Positions 8,731-16,433 of a stretch of 64,000 nucleotides of DNA are shown piece by piece. The stretch's first letter is position 1; every line of letters starts with the position of its first letter. The notes beneath the pieces are model-generated. The model saw only the letters and a program-made list of their open reading frames with translations. It was not told where the DNA came from and made no database searches. The translations under genes and the position numbers were made by a program. The DNA is from a bacterium (GTDB taxonomy: Bacteria > Krumholzibacteriota > Krumholzibacteriia > LZORAL124-64-63). The stretch covers positions 496,001 to 560,000 of the forward strand of contig JADJYS010000002.1 of the NCBI GenBank assembly GCA_016719645.1, read 5' to 3'.

Positions 8731-9045
8731 GTGAAACGCTGGCCGATCCTCTTGCCGTGCTGCCTGTTGTCCGCCGCGACCGCGGCCGTGGCCGGCGACT
8801 TCCCTTTCGCCGCCCGGGTGGAGATCTTGCCGTCGGTCACCGTCCGCGGGGACGAGGTCGGGACCGGGTCGGCCTTCCGCCTCACCGCGCCGCAAGATCA
8901 GTGCCTGAACGTCGCCTGGCGCCGGGACGCCACCCCGGGCGAAGCGCCGTTCGCCGCCGTCCTGCGGGAAGAAGACGCCGCGCAGTTCCGCGTGGAGCGG
9001 CCGGCGGGCGAAGGCACCTGGATCCTGGCCCTGACCCTGGAATAG
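8731..9045 (+). CDS. small secreted protein of unknown function
   Basis: 104 residues from a GTG at 8731, chosen because the next residues form a signal peptide (VKRWPILLPCCLLSAATAAVAG) and GGAG lies nine bases upstream; longer versions from 8521 would bury that signal internally. The mature part of about 80 residues is beta-prone (ARVEILPSVTVRGDEVGTGS, FRVERPAGEGTWILALTLE) and has one cysteine. It is divergent from the pilin operon and 49 bases before the GlmU-like gene. Its position suggests a possible pilus-associated subunit, but no family was recognised. Confidence 0.55.
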   Translation: MKRWPILLPCCLLSAATAAVAGDFPFAARVEILPSVTVRGDEVGTGSAFRLTAPQDQCLNVAWRRDATPGEAPFAAVLREEDAAQFRVERPAGEGTWILALTLE

Positions 9046-9094
9046 GCCCACGTCGGCGTCGGCGCGCGCCGACGACCGTTCGAAGGAGTCCGCG

Positions 9095-10477
9095 ATGCGC
9101 CTGGTCGTGCTGTTCGAGGATCACACCCTGCAAGGATTCCGACCGGTGGCCTGGAGCGTGCCCGTCTACGAGATCCCCTGCGGCCTGTTCAACCTGCGCG
9201 AACGGGTGGAGATGTGCCTCGCCCGATCCGGAGGCGGGGACCGCCTCGCCCTGCTTCCGCGGACCCTTCTGACCGGCCTGCAGCGCGCCACCCTGCCGCA
9301 CGGGGCGGTCTGCGGCGCCGAAGCGGCGCTGGACGCCGCGTCCCGGGCCGGGACGGTCCTGTTCCTGAACGCACGGCTCGCGGTGGATTGGAACACCTTG
9401 CGGTCCCTGCTCGAGCGTCCGGCCCCCTTCGCCGTACGCGACGAGGAGGGGGTGCTGGCCGCTGCGGTGTCGCCCGCCCAGGCGGCGTCCCTGCTGGGGG
9501 ATTGGCAAGCCTGGGAAGCCTCCCAGGTCGCCCGTGGGGCCTGGACGGGGTTCGACTGCCCCGCCGAGCCCTGGCGGCCCCAGCTGGAGGCGGCCGCGGA
9601 GCCAGGGATCGCGGCTTGGCGCCACCTCTGGGACCTGGTGCCCGACCTGGCCCGGGCGCTGGCCGACGACACCGCTGCCACGGTCGCCGCCGGTCTGCCA
9701 TTCTCGCGTCTCCCGTTCGGCGTCGTGCCTGCTGCGGACACCGAACCGGTTTGGCGGGCCGAGTCCCGTTTCCGGCCCTTGGCGGCCGCACCTGGTGTCG
9801 CGCTGGTGGGAGCGGACCGGATCTGGGCCGCCGAAGGTGTCGAGGTGGGGCCGTGCGTGGCGATCGACGCCCGCCACGGGCCGGTGGTCCTGGACCGCGG
9901 CGTGACCGTGCTGCCGCACAGCTACCTCGAGGGTCCCTTGTACCTGGGCGCCGGCGCGCGCGTCAAGGCGGGGGCCGCGCTCTACGGCGAGACGGCGGTC
10001 GGCGCCGCCTGCCGGGTGGCCGGCGAGATCGCCGAGACCCAGATCCTGCCCCTGGCGAACAAGCAGCACGCGGGTTTTCTCGGCCACGCGGTGGTCGCCG
10101 GTTGGGTGAATCTGGGCGCGGACACGACCTGCAGCGACCTGAAGAACAACTACGGGGAGATCGCCGTCAACTACGGTCTCGGCCCGGTCCCCACCGGTTC
10201 GCGCTTCGTGGGCCTGATGGTGGCCGAGCACGCCAAGAGCGCCATCGGGACGACGTTCAACACCGGCACCACGGTCGGGTTCGCCAGCAACGTGTTCGGC
10301 GCCGGCTTCCCCCGCTCCTGCCTGGCGAACTTCACCTGGGGCGACGGGAGGGGCCACCGCTCCTTCGCGGTCGACAAGGCGATCGACGTGGCCGCCACGG
10401 TGATGCTGAGGCGGGGCTGCCTGTTCACGCCGGAGCACGGCGCCCTGTTCCGCGCCCTTTCCGGCGGTGCCGCCTAG
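9095..10477 (+). CDS. GlmU-like sugar nucleotidyltransferase / left-handed beta-helix acyltransferase
   Basis: 460 residues. The N-terminal part (about 1-210) replaces the usual GlmU uridyltransferase with the divergent form of the Bacteroidetes-type family TIGR03991 (VVLFEDHTLQGFRPVAWSVP, then IPCGLFNLRERVE). The C-terminal half has hexapeptide repeats of a left-handed beta-helix (VLDRGVTVLPHSYLEGPLYL, AGARVKAGAALYGETAVGAA) and the conserved LADTTCSDLKNNYG-like and HAKSAIGTTFNTGT segments. Predicted to take part in UDP-N-acetylglucosamine-type nucleotide-sugar synthesis. Preceded by AAGGAG eight bases before the ATG. Confidence 0.82.
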   Translation: MRLVVLFEDHTLQGFRPVAWSVPVYEIPCGLFNLRERVEMCLARSGGGDRLALLPRTLLTGLQRATLPHGAVCGAEAALDAASRAGTVLFLNARLAVDWNTLRSLLERPAPFAVRDEEGVLAAAVSPAQAASLLGDWQAWEASQVARGAWTGFDCPAEPWRPQLEAAAEPGIAAWRHLWDLVPDLARALADDTAATVAAGLPFSRLPFGVVPAADTEPVWRAESRFRPLAAAPGVALVGADRIWAAEGVEVGPCVAIDARHGPVVLDRGVTVLPHSYLEGPLYLGAGARVKAGAALYGETAVGAACRVAGEIAETQILPLANKQHAGFLGHAVVAGWVNLGADTTCSDLKNNYGEIAVNYGLGPVPTGSRFVGLMVAEHAKSAIGTTFNTGTTVGFASNVFGAGFPRSCLANFTWGDGRGHRSFAVDKAIDVAATVMLRRGCLFTPEHGALFRALSGGAA

Positions 10478-10490
10478 GGGCGCGTGACGG

Positions 10491-10722
10491 GGCATCCTGC
10501 CGAGACGGGGAGGGGATCTGCGGTCTAAACGGTTGAGATCAGGCGGGCACGCCGATTGATGGTAGGCGGGCACGAGTGTCCTGCGCTGCAGGCGATCGCT
10601 TCTCGACCCACTACGCTCTCCGTTGTTGTAGATCATGGGTCCGGGTTGCACGCGGCAAGTGCGGGACACACGTATGCCTACGATCCAACCCCTCCGACAT
10701 CCCGGCTGCAGGGCCTCCCGGG
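10491..10722. repeat. decayed copy of the palindromic intergenic repeat
   Basis: Starting 14 bases after the stop at 10477, GGCATCCTGCCGAGAC (10491-10506) matches the left arm of the copies at 3185 and 29470. Further on, 10690-10722 (CCCTCCGACATCCCGGCTGC onward) matches the inner right half of copy 2 at about 27 of 33 positions. The right arm is lost and the spacing is stretched. The rest of the 10478-10868 gap shows no gene, only a possible promoter at 10779-10808. Confidence 0.65.
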
Positions 10723-10778
10723 CTCCCGGGACGAGGCGCTGCCCGCTGACATTCTCGGCGGCGCGGCCGAAAATTCCC

Positions 10779-10808
10779 TTGGCAGGCCGGCGACGGGCGT
10801 GGTATTGC
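10779..10808 (+). promoter_or_regulatory. possible sigma-70 promoter of the HU/IHF gene
   Basis: TTGGCA, an 18-base spacer and TATTGC, ending about 60 bases before the start codon. It is the best match in this intergenic region. Confidence 0.35.
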
Positions 10809-10868
10809 TTAACGGCTTGATTCTCAAGTTGTTGCCGCATGAGAGCCGGGAGCGCGAGGGGAGAGACG

Positions 10869-11159
10869 ATGACCAAGGCCGAACTGGTGGAACTGATCGC
10901 CCAGAGGACCGGTGTCAGCAAGAAGGACACGGGGATCGTGGTCAACCTGATCCTCGAGAACATCGGCGGCGCCCTGACCCGCGGCGACAAGGTCGAATTG
11001 AGAGGCTTCGGCAGTTTCAAGGTCAAGAGCCGCCGTCCCCGCCAGGCGCGCAACCCCCGCACGGGAGACTCGGTGGCCGTGCCGTCGAAGCAAGTGCCCT
11101 ATTTCAAAGCGTCCAACGAGTTGAAGGCCCGCCTCAACGGCGGCGCCGGGGACGAATAA
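10869..11159 (+). CDS. HU/IHF-family DNA-bending protein
   Basis: 96 residues: MTKAELVELIAQRTGVSKKD helix pair, then RGFGSFKVKSRRPRQARNPR (about 46-65), the beta-arm with the conserved NP turn that intercalates into the minor groove, and a C-terminal helix (VPYFKASNELKARLN). Length and the R-x-x-R-x-x-R arm fit the IHF-beta/HU superfamily. The start at 10869 is preceded by GAGGGGAGA; an upstream in-frame ATG at 10839 would add ten unconserved residues. A nucleoid protein of this kind could also bend DNA at the sigma-54 promoters nearby, which need IHF in other bacteria; that is inference. Confidence 0.93.
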   Translation: MTKAELVELIAQRTGVSKKDTGIVVNLILENIGGALTRGDKVELRGFGSFKVKSRRPRQARNPRTGDSVAVPSKQVPYFKASNELKARLNGGAGDE

Positions 11160-11174
11160 ACTTGGCGCGGGCAT

Positions 11175-11203
11175 TTGATTGTCTGCGGGAACCCTGCTAT
11201 ATT
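11175..11203 (+). promoter_or_regulatory. sigma-70 promoter of the 29-residue basic protein gene
   Basis: TTGATT, a 17-base spacer and TATATT, a strong match in an otherwise GC-rich region, lying 110 bases before the small ORF at 11314. Confidence 0.7.
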
Positions 11204-11313
11204 CCCAGCCCCTCGGGTTTGGGACACCGGATCGGTCTGGTCCGCCACGGCGGCGATCCGACCCTGTTGTCATGGGCAGCGTCGGCTGTCATTCGTAGCG
11301 GAAAGGCGGTAGC

Positions 11314-11403
11314 ATGCCGAACGGACGGAAGCGCAAGCGCAAGAAGATCGCGACCCACAAGCGCAAGAAGCGCCTGCGCAAGAACCGGCACAAGAAGAAG
11401 TAG
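11314..11403 (+). CDS. 29-residue AURKAIP1/COX24-type basic protein (putative ribosomal protein)
   Basis: A 90-base gene encoding only 29 residues, more than half Lys/Arg/His: MPNGRKRKRKKIATHKRKKR followed by LRKNRHKKK. This is the conserved short form found in Bacteroidetes and relatives and annotated as AURKAIP1/COX24 domain, the family of mitochondrial small-subunit protein mS38. Its role in ribosomes is therefore likely but not shown by sequence alone. AAAGGCGG lies five bases upstream; it has its own promoter (11175) and terminator (11411), so it is a single-gene unit. It is short enough to be missed by common gene finders. Confidence 0.85.
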   Translation: MPNGRKRKRKKIATHKRKKRLRKNRHKKK

Positions 11404-11410
11404 CCAGCGG

Positions 11411-11440
11411 CCGGCACTTTTCGGAGTGCCGGTTTCGCTT
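11411..11440 (+). terminator. intrinsic terminator after the 29-residue gene
   Basis: Eight-base perfect stem CCGGCACT/AGTGCCGG, six-base loop, then TTTCGCTT, seven bases after the stop codon. Confidence 0.8.
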
Positions 11441-11544
11441 GACCTCGCTCTGGTACGGAACTGGCAACGGGCCCGTCGCGTGGCGCCCCTGGCGTCGCGC
11501 GGCGGGGAATCCTCCCCGGGGCGCCGGAACTAAGGAGAGCGCAC

Positions 11545-11931
11545 ATGACAGACGGGCAGCAGAACCGTCGCAAGGGCCAGCGGGTTGACGCGAACCTCAA
11601 CCTCGAGGTCAGCATCCCGCGGGGTGACGGCAGCCATGTGCCGGCTCGCATGGAGACGCTGAACATCAGTTCCTCGGGGGTCTACTTCCGCTCCGACCAC
11701 TACATCGAGCCGATGACCAAGCTCAACATGGTCCTGGACCTGCCCGTGGACCCGCAGCAGCCCGACGCCACCGGCACCGCCCACTGCGAGGGCATCGTCG
11801 TGCGCGTGCTGCCCGAATCCGTGGGTTCGGACGCCGCCCCCTACGAGGTCGCCGTCTTCTTCACGCAGATCGACGAGCCCGGGCTCAAGCACCTCCAGCA
11901 GCACATCAACATGCTGCTGGCCGTGGGCTGA
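11545..11931 (+). CDS. PilZ-domain c-di-GMP-binding protein
   Basis: 128 residues forming a single PilZ domain. The RRKGQR motif near residues 8-13 and NISSSG (about 40-45) correspond to the RxxxR and D/NxSxxG elements that bind cyclic di-GMP. TAAGGAGAG precedes the ATG. It sits just ahead of the flagellar cluster, and PilZ proteins commonly tune flagellar motor speed or gene expression; a link with the diguanylate cyclase at 59027 is plausible but not shown. Confidence 0.88.
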   Translation: MTDGQQNRRKGQRVDANLNLEVSIPRGDGSHVPARMETLNISSSGVYFRSDHYIEPMTKLNMVLDLPVDPQQPDATGTAHCEGIVVRVLPESVGSDAAPYEVAVFFTQIDEPGLKHLQQHINMLLAVG

Positions 11932-11954
11932 GCCTGCCGTCGCCCCGCTCCTCG

Positions 11955-11983
11955 CGGCGCGGTCCCCACCGGGGATCGCGCCG
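11955..11983 (+). terminator. hairpin after the PilZ gene
   Basis: A 13-base stem (CGGCGCGGTCCCC with GGGGATCGCGCCG, one G-T pair) and ACC loop, then TTCC. Little T-run, so a weak terminator separating pilZ from the sigma-54 promoter of flgF. Confidence 0.5.
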
Positions 11984-12078
11984 TTCCACGCCGGACGGCT
12001 TCTGACCGCCCCTGACCACCCCTCGACCAGCGCGCTGACCGGAATCACGATCTCCCGGCTCCCGGAGCCGGGATCCCG

Positions 12079-12093
12079 TGGCACGCCCCTTGC
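12079..12093 (+). promoter_or_regulatory. sigma-54 promoter of the flgF operon
   Basis: TGGCACGCCCCTTGC, a perfect match to the -24/-12 consensus with GG and GC ten bases apart, about 60 bases before the flgF start. Expected to need a bacterial enhancer-binding protein such as the activators encoded at 28020 or 53416. Confidence 0.92.
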
Positions 12094-12151
12094 GGTCGGT
12101 CCCTGAGGCGACGTGTCGCCGCCAGGTGACCCCAGGCCCCCGGGAGGAGCC

Positions 12152-12943
12152 GTGCTGAAAGGACTGCGGTCGTCCGAGACCGCCATGAACATCCAGATGA
12201 CGCGCACGAACGTGCTGGCGAACAACCTGGCCAACGTCAACGCCACCGGCTTCAAGCAGGTGCTGACGCAGGTCGTCGAGCAGATGCGTCAGGAGGCGGG
12301 CGGCGGCGAGGCGGCGAACGCTGCCGACGCCACGGCCGGGCAAGCCGCCGCGCCCGCCGCGGGCGCCAGCCGCTCGGTCCGGGACCTGATCCTGGACATG
12401 CGCGCCCCGGTGGACATGAGCCAGGGCACCCTGCGCGAAACGGGGCGCCCCACCGATCTCGCCCTCCAGGACGAGGGCCTGTTCAAGGTCAGCCGCGACG
12501 GGAAGGACTACTACACGCGCAACGGCGCGTTCTCGCTCGACGCCCAGCGGCGCCTGACCACGTCCGACGGCGCGCTGGTGCAGGGCGACGGCGGGCCGCT
12601 GGAGATCCCCGAGGGCGAGCTCTCCGTGGGCGCCGACGGCGGCGTGCGCGTGGGCGGGGTGGAGGTGGGCCGCCTGGCGGTGGTCGCCTTCGACGATCCC
12701 GGCCGGCTGCACCACGTGGGCGGCTCGCTGCTCGCGGCGCCCGCGGGCGTGACGGCGAAGCCCCTGGCCGCCGACAAGGTGCGCGTGGCGCAGGGCATGC
12801 TCGAGGAGAGCAACGCCAACCCGATCGACACCATGGTGGCGATGATCGCCGCCCAGCGCGCCTTCGAGATGGACGCCAAGGTCCTGCAGGAAGCCGACCG
12901 CACGCTGGACAAGGCCGTGAACCAACTGAGCCGCACCGCCTAA
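12152..12943 (+). CDS. flgF: flagellar basal-body rod protein FlgF
   Basis: 263 residues starting at GTG 12152, behind GGGAGGAGCC; this start leaves the canonical rod N-terminus (LKGLRSSETAMNIQMTRTNV, then NNLANVNATGFK). The C-terminal coil (ESNANPIDTMVAMIAAQRAF) is the rod/hook signature. FlgF forms the proximal rod with FlgB, FlgC and FlgG. First gene of the sigma-54-driven flgF-flgG-flgA-flgH-flgI-flgJ-flgN-flgK-flgL-fliW-csrA block; 14 bases before flgG. An unusual Ala-rich insert (QAAAPAAGAS) sits near residues 60-80. Confidence 0.95.
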   Translation: MLKGLRSSETAMNIQMTRTNVLANNLANVNATGFKQVLTQVVEQMRQEAGGGEAANAADATAGQAAAPAAGASRSVRDLILDMRAPVDMSQGTLRETGRPTDLALQDEGLFKVSRDGKDYYTRNGAFSLDAQRRLTTSDGALVQGDGGPLEIPEGELSVGADGGVRVGGVEVGRLAVVAFDDPGRLHHVGGSLLAAPAGVTAKPLAADKVRVAQGMLEESNANPIDTMVAMIAAQRAFEMDAKVLQEADRTLDKAVNQLSRTA

Positions 12944-12957
12944 CCGAGGAGTGGACC

Positions 12958-13743
12958 ATGCTGCGAGCGATGACGAGCGCCGCGTCGGGCATGAAGGCCC
13001 AGCAGACGAACATCGACACGATCTCCAACAACCTGGCCAACGTGAACACGGCCGGCTACAAGAAGAGCCACGCCGAGTTCCAGGACCTGCTCTACGAGCA
13101 GATCGTGCCCACGGGGCGCGGCAGCGGCGACGCCAGCCCCACGCGCGTGGAGATCGGCCACGGCGTCAAGCTGGTCGGCACGACCCGCGTCTACTCCCAG
13201 GGGCTGATCACCCAGACCGAGAACCCGCTGGACATGATGGTCGAGGGCGACGGCTTCTTCCAGGTGAGCCTGCCCGACGGCTCGGTGGGCTACACCCGCG
13301 ACGGCTCCTTCAAGCTCGACGCGGACCGCAACCTGGTCACGGCGGCGGGCTACCGGATCGAGCCGCCCATCCAGATCCCCCTGGACGCCACCGACATCAG
13401 CATCGCCCGCGACGGCACGGTCTCGGTGCTGCTGGCCGGGGATTCGTCCACGGTCCAGGACGTGGCCCAGATCGAGCTGGCGAAGTTCGCCAACCCCGCG
13501 GGCCTGACCAACCGCGGCGGCAACATCCTGCTGCCGTCCCCCAACAGCGGGCAGCCGCTGATCAGCCAGGCCGGCCAGGACGGGCTGGGCGAGATCGCCT
13601 CGGGCTTCCTGGAGATGAGCAACGTCGAGACGGTCGAGGAACTGGTCAAGATGATCACGGCGCAGCGCGCCTACGAACTCAACGCCAAGACGATCACCAT
13701 GTCCGACGACATGATGCAGACCGTCAACCAGCTCAAGAGGTAG
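12958..13743 (+). CDS. flgG: flagellar distal rod protein FlgG
   Basis: 261 residues, standard length. N-terminal LRAMTSAASGMKAQQTNIDT and NNLANVNTAGYKKS, central FFQVSLPDGSVGYTRDGSF, C-terminal EMSNVETVEELVKMITAQRA, all family hallmarks. It forms the distal rod that crosses the periplasm. The ATG follows GAGGAGTGGACC. Confidence 0.98.
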   Translation: MLRAMTSAASGMKAQQTNIDTISNNLANVNTAGYKKSHAEFQDLLYEQIVPTGRGSGDASPTRVEIGHGVKLVGTTRVYSQGLITQTENPLDMMVEGDGFFQVSLPDGSVGYTRDGSFKLDADRNLVTAAGYRIEPPIQIPLDATDISIARDGTVSVLLAGDSSTVQDVAQIELAKFANPAGLTNRGGNILLPSPNSGQPLISQAGQDGLGEIASGFLEMSNVETVEELVKMITAQRAYELNAKTITMSDDMMQTVNQLKR

Positions 13744-13747
13744 CGAC

Positions 13748-14695
13748 GTGACGCCTCGCGGCATCCGGCTCCTGATCCTGCTGCTCGCCGCCCTGGCGGC
13801 GCCCGCCGCGGCGCGCGCCTGGGTGCTCGAGCTGCGGGAGAGCTGGTCCACCGACGGCGCGGTGGTCCGCCTCGGCGACGTCGCGGCGGGCGAGGTGCCG
13901 GCGGCCGCGGCCGCGCTGGTGCTGGCCGCCGACGGCACGCCGGGCGGGACGCTGACCCTGGACCGCGGCGCGGTGCTGCGGCGCCTGGTGACCGAGCGCC
14001 TGGCGGCCGACGTCGTCTGCCGCGGGCCCGCGAGCTGCGTGGTGACCTTCGCCGCGACGCGCCTGGACCCGGCCCGCATCGAGACCGCGCTGCGGGCGGC
14101 GCTGGCGGCCTGGGTGCCGCCGTCGGCCCCGGACGGGCCGCCGACGACGCTGGAGATCGCGGGCGACCTGCCGTCGCCCGCGCTGGACGGGGCCTGGAGC
14201 CTGTCCCTGATCGAGCCGCGGCCGCTGCTGGCCGGGCGCAACCTCGTGCGCGCCCGCCTGGAGGCCGGCCGCGGCGCGGCGCGCTTCACCGCGACGGTGG
14301 TCTGCCACCTCCACGGCGAAATCGCGCGCGCCCGCTCCGACCTGCAGCCGGGGCAGCCCCTGGACGGCGAGCAGCTGTCCTGGGAGTGGTGCGACCTGGC
14401 GGGCCTGCGCGGCGGCGAGCTCGTCGGCCGGGCGGCGGCGGCCGGCATGACCTGCGCCGCGCCGGTGCCGGCGGGCGCGGTCCTGCGGCAGGCCGCGGTG
14501 CGGCGCACGCCGCTGGTCACGGCCGGGCAGCGGGTGGAACTCGTGCTGGACCGCGGCGGCGTCTCGGTGACGACCATGGCCGTGGCCCGGGAGGACGGCG
14601 CCGGCGGGGAGCAGATCTCCGTGCGCAACGAACTGGACGGCCGGCTGGTCCGGGCCCGCGTCGAGGGGCCGGGCCGGGTGGCCTGGAACAGGTAA
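13748..14695 (+). CDS. flgA: flagellar P-ring assembly chaperone FlgA
   Basis: 315 residues from GTG 13748, five bases after flgG. An N-terminal signal peptide (LLILLLAALAAPAAARA) exports it; the C-terminal SAF-type domain (about 195-310) contains RARSDLQPGQPLDGEQLSWE, VPAGAVLRQAAVRRTPLVTA and SVRNELDGRLVRARVEGPG, the FlgA pattern. It helps FlgI polymerise in the peptidoglycan layer. The N-terminal half is poorly conserved, as usual. Confidence 0.9.
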   Translation: MTPRGIRLLILLLAALAAPAAARAWVLELRESWSTDGAVVRLGDVAAGEVPAAAAALVLAADGTPGGTLTLDRGAVLRRLVTERLAADVVCRGPASCVVTFAATRLDPARIETALRAALAAWVPPSAPDGPPTTLEIAGDLPSPALDGAWSLSLIEPRPLLAGRNLVRARLEAGRGAARFTATVVCHLHGEIARARSDLQPGQPLDGEQLSWEWCDLAGLRGGELVGRAAAAGMTCAAPVPAGAVLRQAAVRRTPLVTAGQRVELVLDRGGVSVTTMAVAREDGAGGEQISVRNELDGRLVRARVEGPGRVAWNR

Positions 14696-14710
14696 CAGGT
14701 GAGGGGCAAG

Positions 14711-15301
14711 ATGGTGAGCACAAGGTTTCGCATCCTGATCGCGGCCCTGGCCCTCGGCGCGCTGGCGGCGGCCACGGCCCGCGCCTCCGGGCCGCTGATC
14801 GACCTGGAGTCGGGGCGGTCCCTGGTCAGCAACGCCAAGGCGTGCCGCGTGGGCGACATCGTCACGATCCTGATCGTCGAGGAGTCGTCCGCCAACGCCA
14901 CGGCCAAGACCGACGCCAACAACAAGTCGGAGGTCTCGGGCGGCCCGGGCCTCGGCTTCCTGGACATCCTGACCAGCTGGGGCCTGAACACCGAGAACAA
15001 GTACACCGGCGACGGGCGGACCCAGCGCACCGGCAACCTGCAGGCCGAGATCACCGTGCGCATCGTGGAGGTCCTGCACAACGGGGACTACCAGCTCGCG
15101 GGCACGCGGATGGTCGACATCAACGGCGAGCGCCAGCTGATCGAGATCAGCGGCAGCTGCCGCGCGCGCGACATCCAGCCCGACAACACCATCTACTCGA
15201 CGTACATCGCCGACGCCCGCATCGCCTACAACGGGACCGGGCCGGTCAACGCCAGCAGCGAGCCGGGCGTGATCACCAAACTCGTCAACTGGCTGTTCTA
15301 G
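14711..15301 (+). CDS. flgH: flagellar L-ring protein FlgH
   Basis: 196 residues starting at ATG 14711 after GAGGGGCAAG. The family motifs are present: ACRVGDIVTILIVEESSANA near 35-55, GDGRTQRTGNLQAEITVRI and DIQPDNTIYSTYIADARIAY. FlgH forms the outer-membrane ring. Oddly, the signal region (FRILIAALALGALAAATARASG) has no lipobox cysteine, although FlgH is a lipoprotein in most bacteria, so it is predicted to be a signal-peptidase I substrate here. Presence of L- and P-rings confirms a diderm envelope. Confidence 0.95.
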   Translation: MVSTRFRILIAALALGALAAATARASGPLIDLESGRSLVSNAKACRVGDIVTILIVEESSANATAKTDANNKSEVSGGPGLGFLDILTSWGLNTENKYTGDGRTQRTGNLQAEITVRIVEVLHNGDYQLAGTRMVDINGERQLIEISGSCRARDIQPDNTIYSTYIADARIAYNGTGPVNASSEPGVITKLVNWLF

Positions 15302-15309
15302 GAGGGTCG

Positions 15310-16429
15310 ATGAACCTGCGACGCATCCCCTTGCCCGGCCCTGCTCGCCCTGCTGGCGGCGGGACTGCTGTCGGCGGCGCCGGCGGCGGCTTCGCGCATC
15401 AAGGACCTCGCGACGGTCGCGGGCACCGACCGCGAACCGCTGCTGGGCTACGGCCTGGTCGTGGGCCTGACCGGCACCGGCGACGGCCAGAGCTCCGCCT
15501 TCACCGTGAACTCGCTGACCTCGCTGCTGGAGCGCCTGGACGTCACGGTCGATCCGGCGATGGTCAAGCTGAAGAACGTCGCGGCGGTGCTGATCACCGC
15601 GCAGGCCGACCCGAGCGCCGCGCCGGGCAGCCGCGTCGACGCCACCGTCAGCTCGCTGGGCGACTGCTCGAGCCTCGAGGGCGGCATGCTGATCATGAGC
15701 CCCCTGAAGGGCGCCGACGGCCTGGTCTACGCCGTGGCCCAGGGGCCGGTCTCGATCGGCGGCTTCAACGTCTCGGGCGGGGCGAACAACTCGGTGCGCA
15801 AGAACCACGCGACCGTGGGCCTGATCTCCGGCGGCGCCAAGCTCGAGCGCCGGCTGCCCGGCGCCTTCGTCGAGGCCGGCGCCATGTCCTGGCTGCTCCA
15901 CAACCCCGACTTCGCCACCTGCCAGCGCGTGGCCGACGCCATCAACGGCGTCTTCGGCGCGGGCGCGGCCCGCGCCCTCGACGCGCAGCGGATCGAGGTG
16001 ATGGTCCCGGAGAGCTTCCTGGACCGGCCCGTGGACTTCATCGCGCGGATGGGCGAACTGCCGGCCGAGAGCGACCAGGCGGCCCGCGTCGTGATCAACG
16101 AGCGCACCGGCACGATCATCGTGGGGCAGGGGGTGCAGCTGCGGGAGGCCGCGGTCGCCCACGGCAACCTCAAGGTCGTCATCCGGACCACCTACGACGT
16201 CTCGCAGCCCAACTCGTTCAACGAGAGCGGCGAGACCGTCGTCACGCCCAACGTGACGGCCGACGTCCAGGAGAAGGAGGCCGCGGTGCTCCACGTCCCC
16301 GCGACCGGGACCGTCCAGGACGTGGTCGGCGTGCTCAACGAAGCCGGGGCCAGCCCCCGGGACATCATCGCCATCCTGCAGGCGCTGCGGCAGGCCGGCG
16401 CGCTGCAGGCCGAACTGGTCGTGATGTAG
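15310..16429 (+). CDS. flgI: flagellar P-ring protein FlgI (frameshift near 15335)
   Basis: Start ATG 15310 behind GGAGGG gives MNLRRIPL, but the rest of the signal peptide (LLALLAAGLLSAAPAAAS) and mature FlgI lie one base out of phase. An extra base in CCCGGCC around 15332-15341 explains this. Beyond it the protein is canonical: RIKDLATVAGTDREPLLGYG, LVVGLTGTGDGQSSAFTVNS, GGFNVSGGANNSVRKNHATV, ending EAGASPRDIIAILQALRQAG. Total about 373 residues, normal for FlgI. The break is most likely a sequence error because the gene is otherwise intact and in a complete operon. Confidence 0.9.
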
Positions 16430-16433
16430 GGGG

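Noticed and set aside
10839..10868. Longer HU/IHF start at 10839
   Set aside because: The extra ten residues are unconserved and would include the ribosome site GAGGGGAGA used by ATG 10869.
11439..11467. TTGACC as a -35 box for the PilZ gene
   Set aside because: The spacing leads to TGGCAA, a poor -10, and the box overlaps the terminator tail of the preceding gene.
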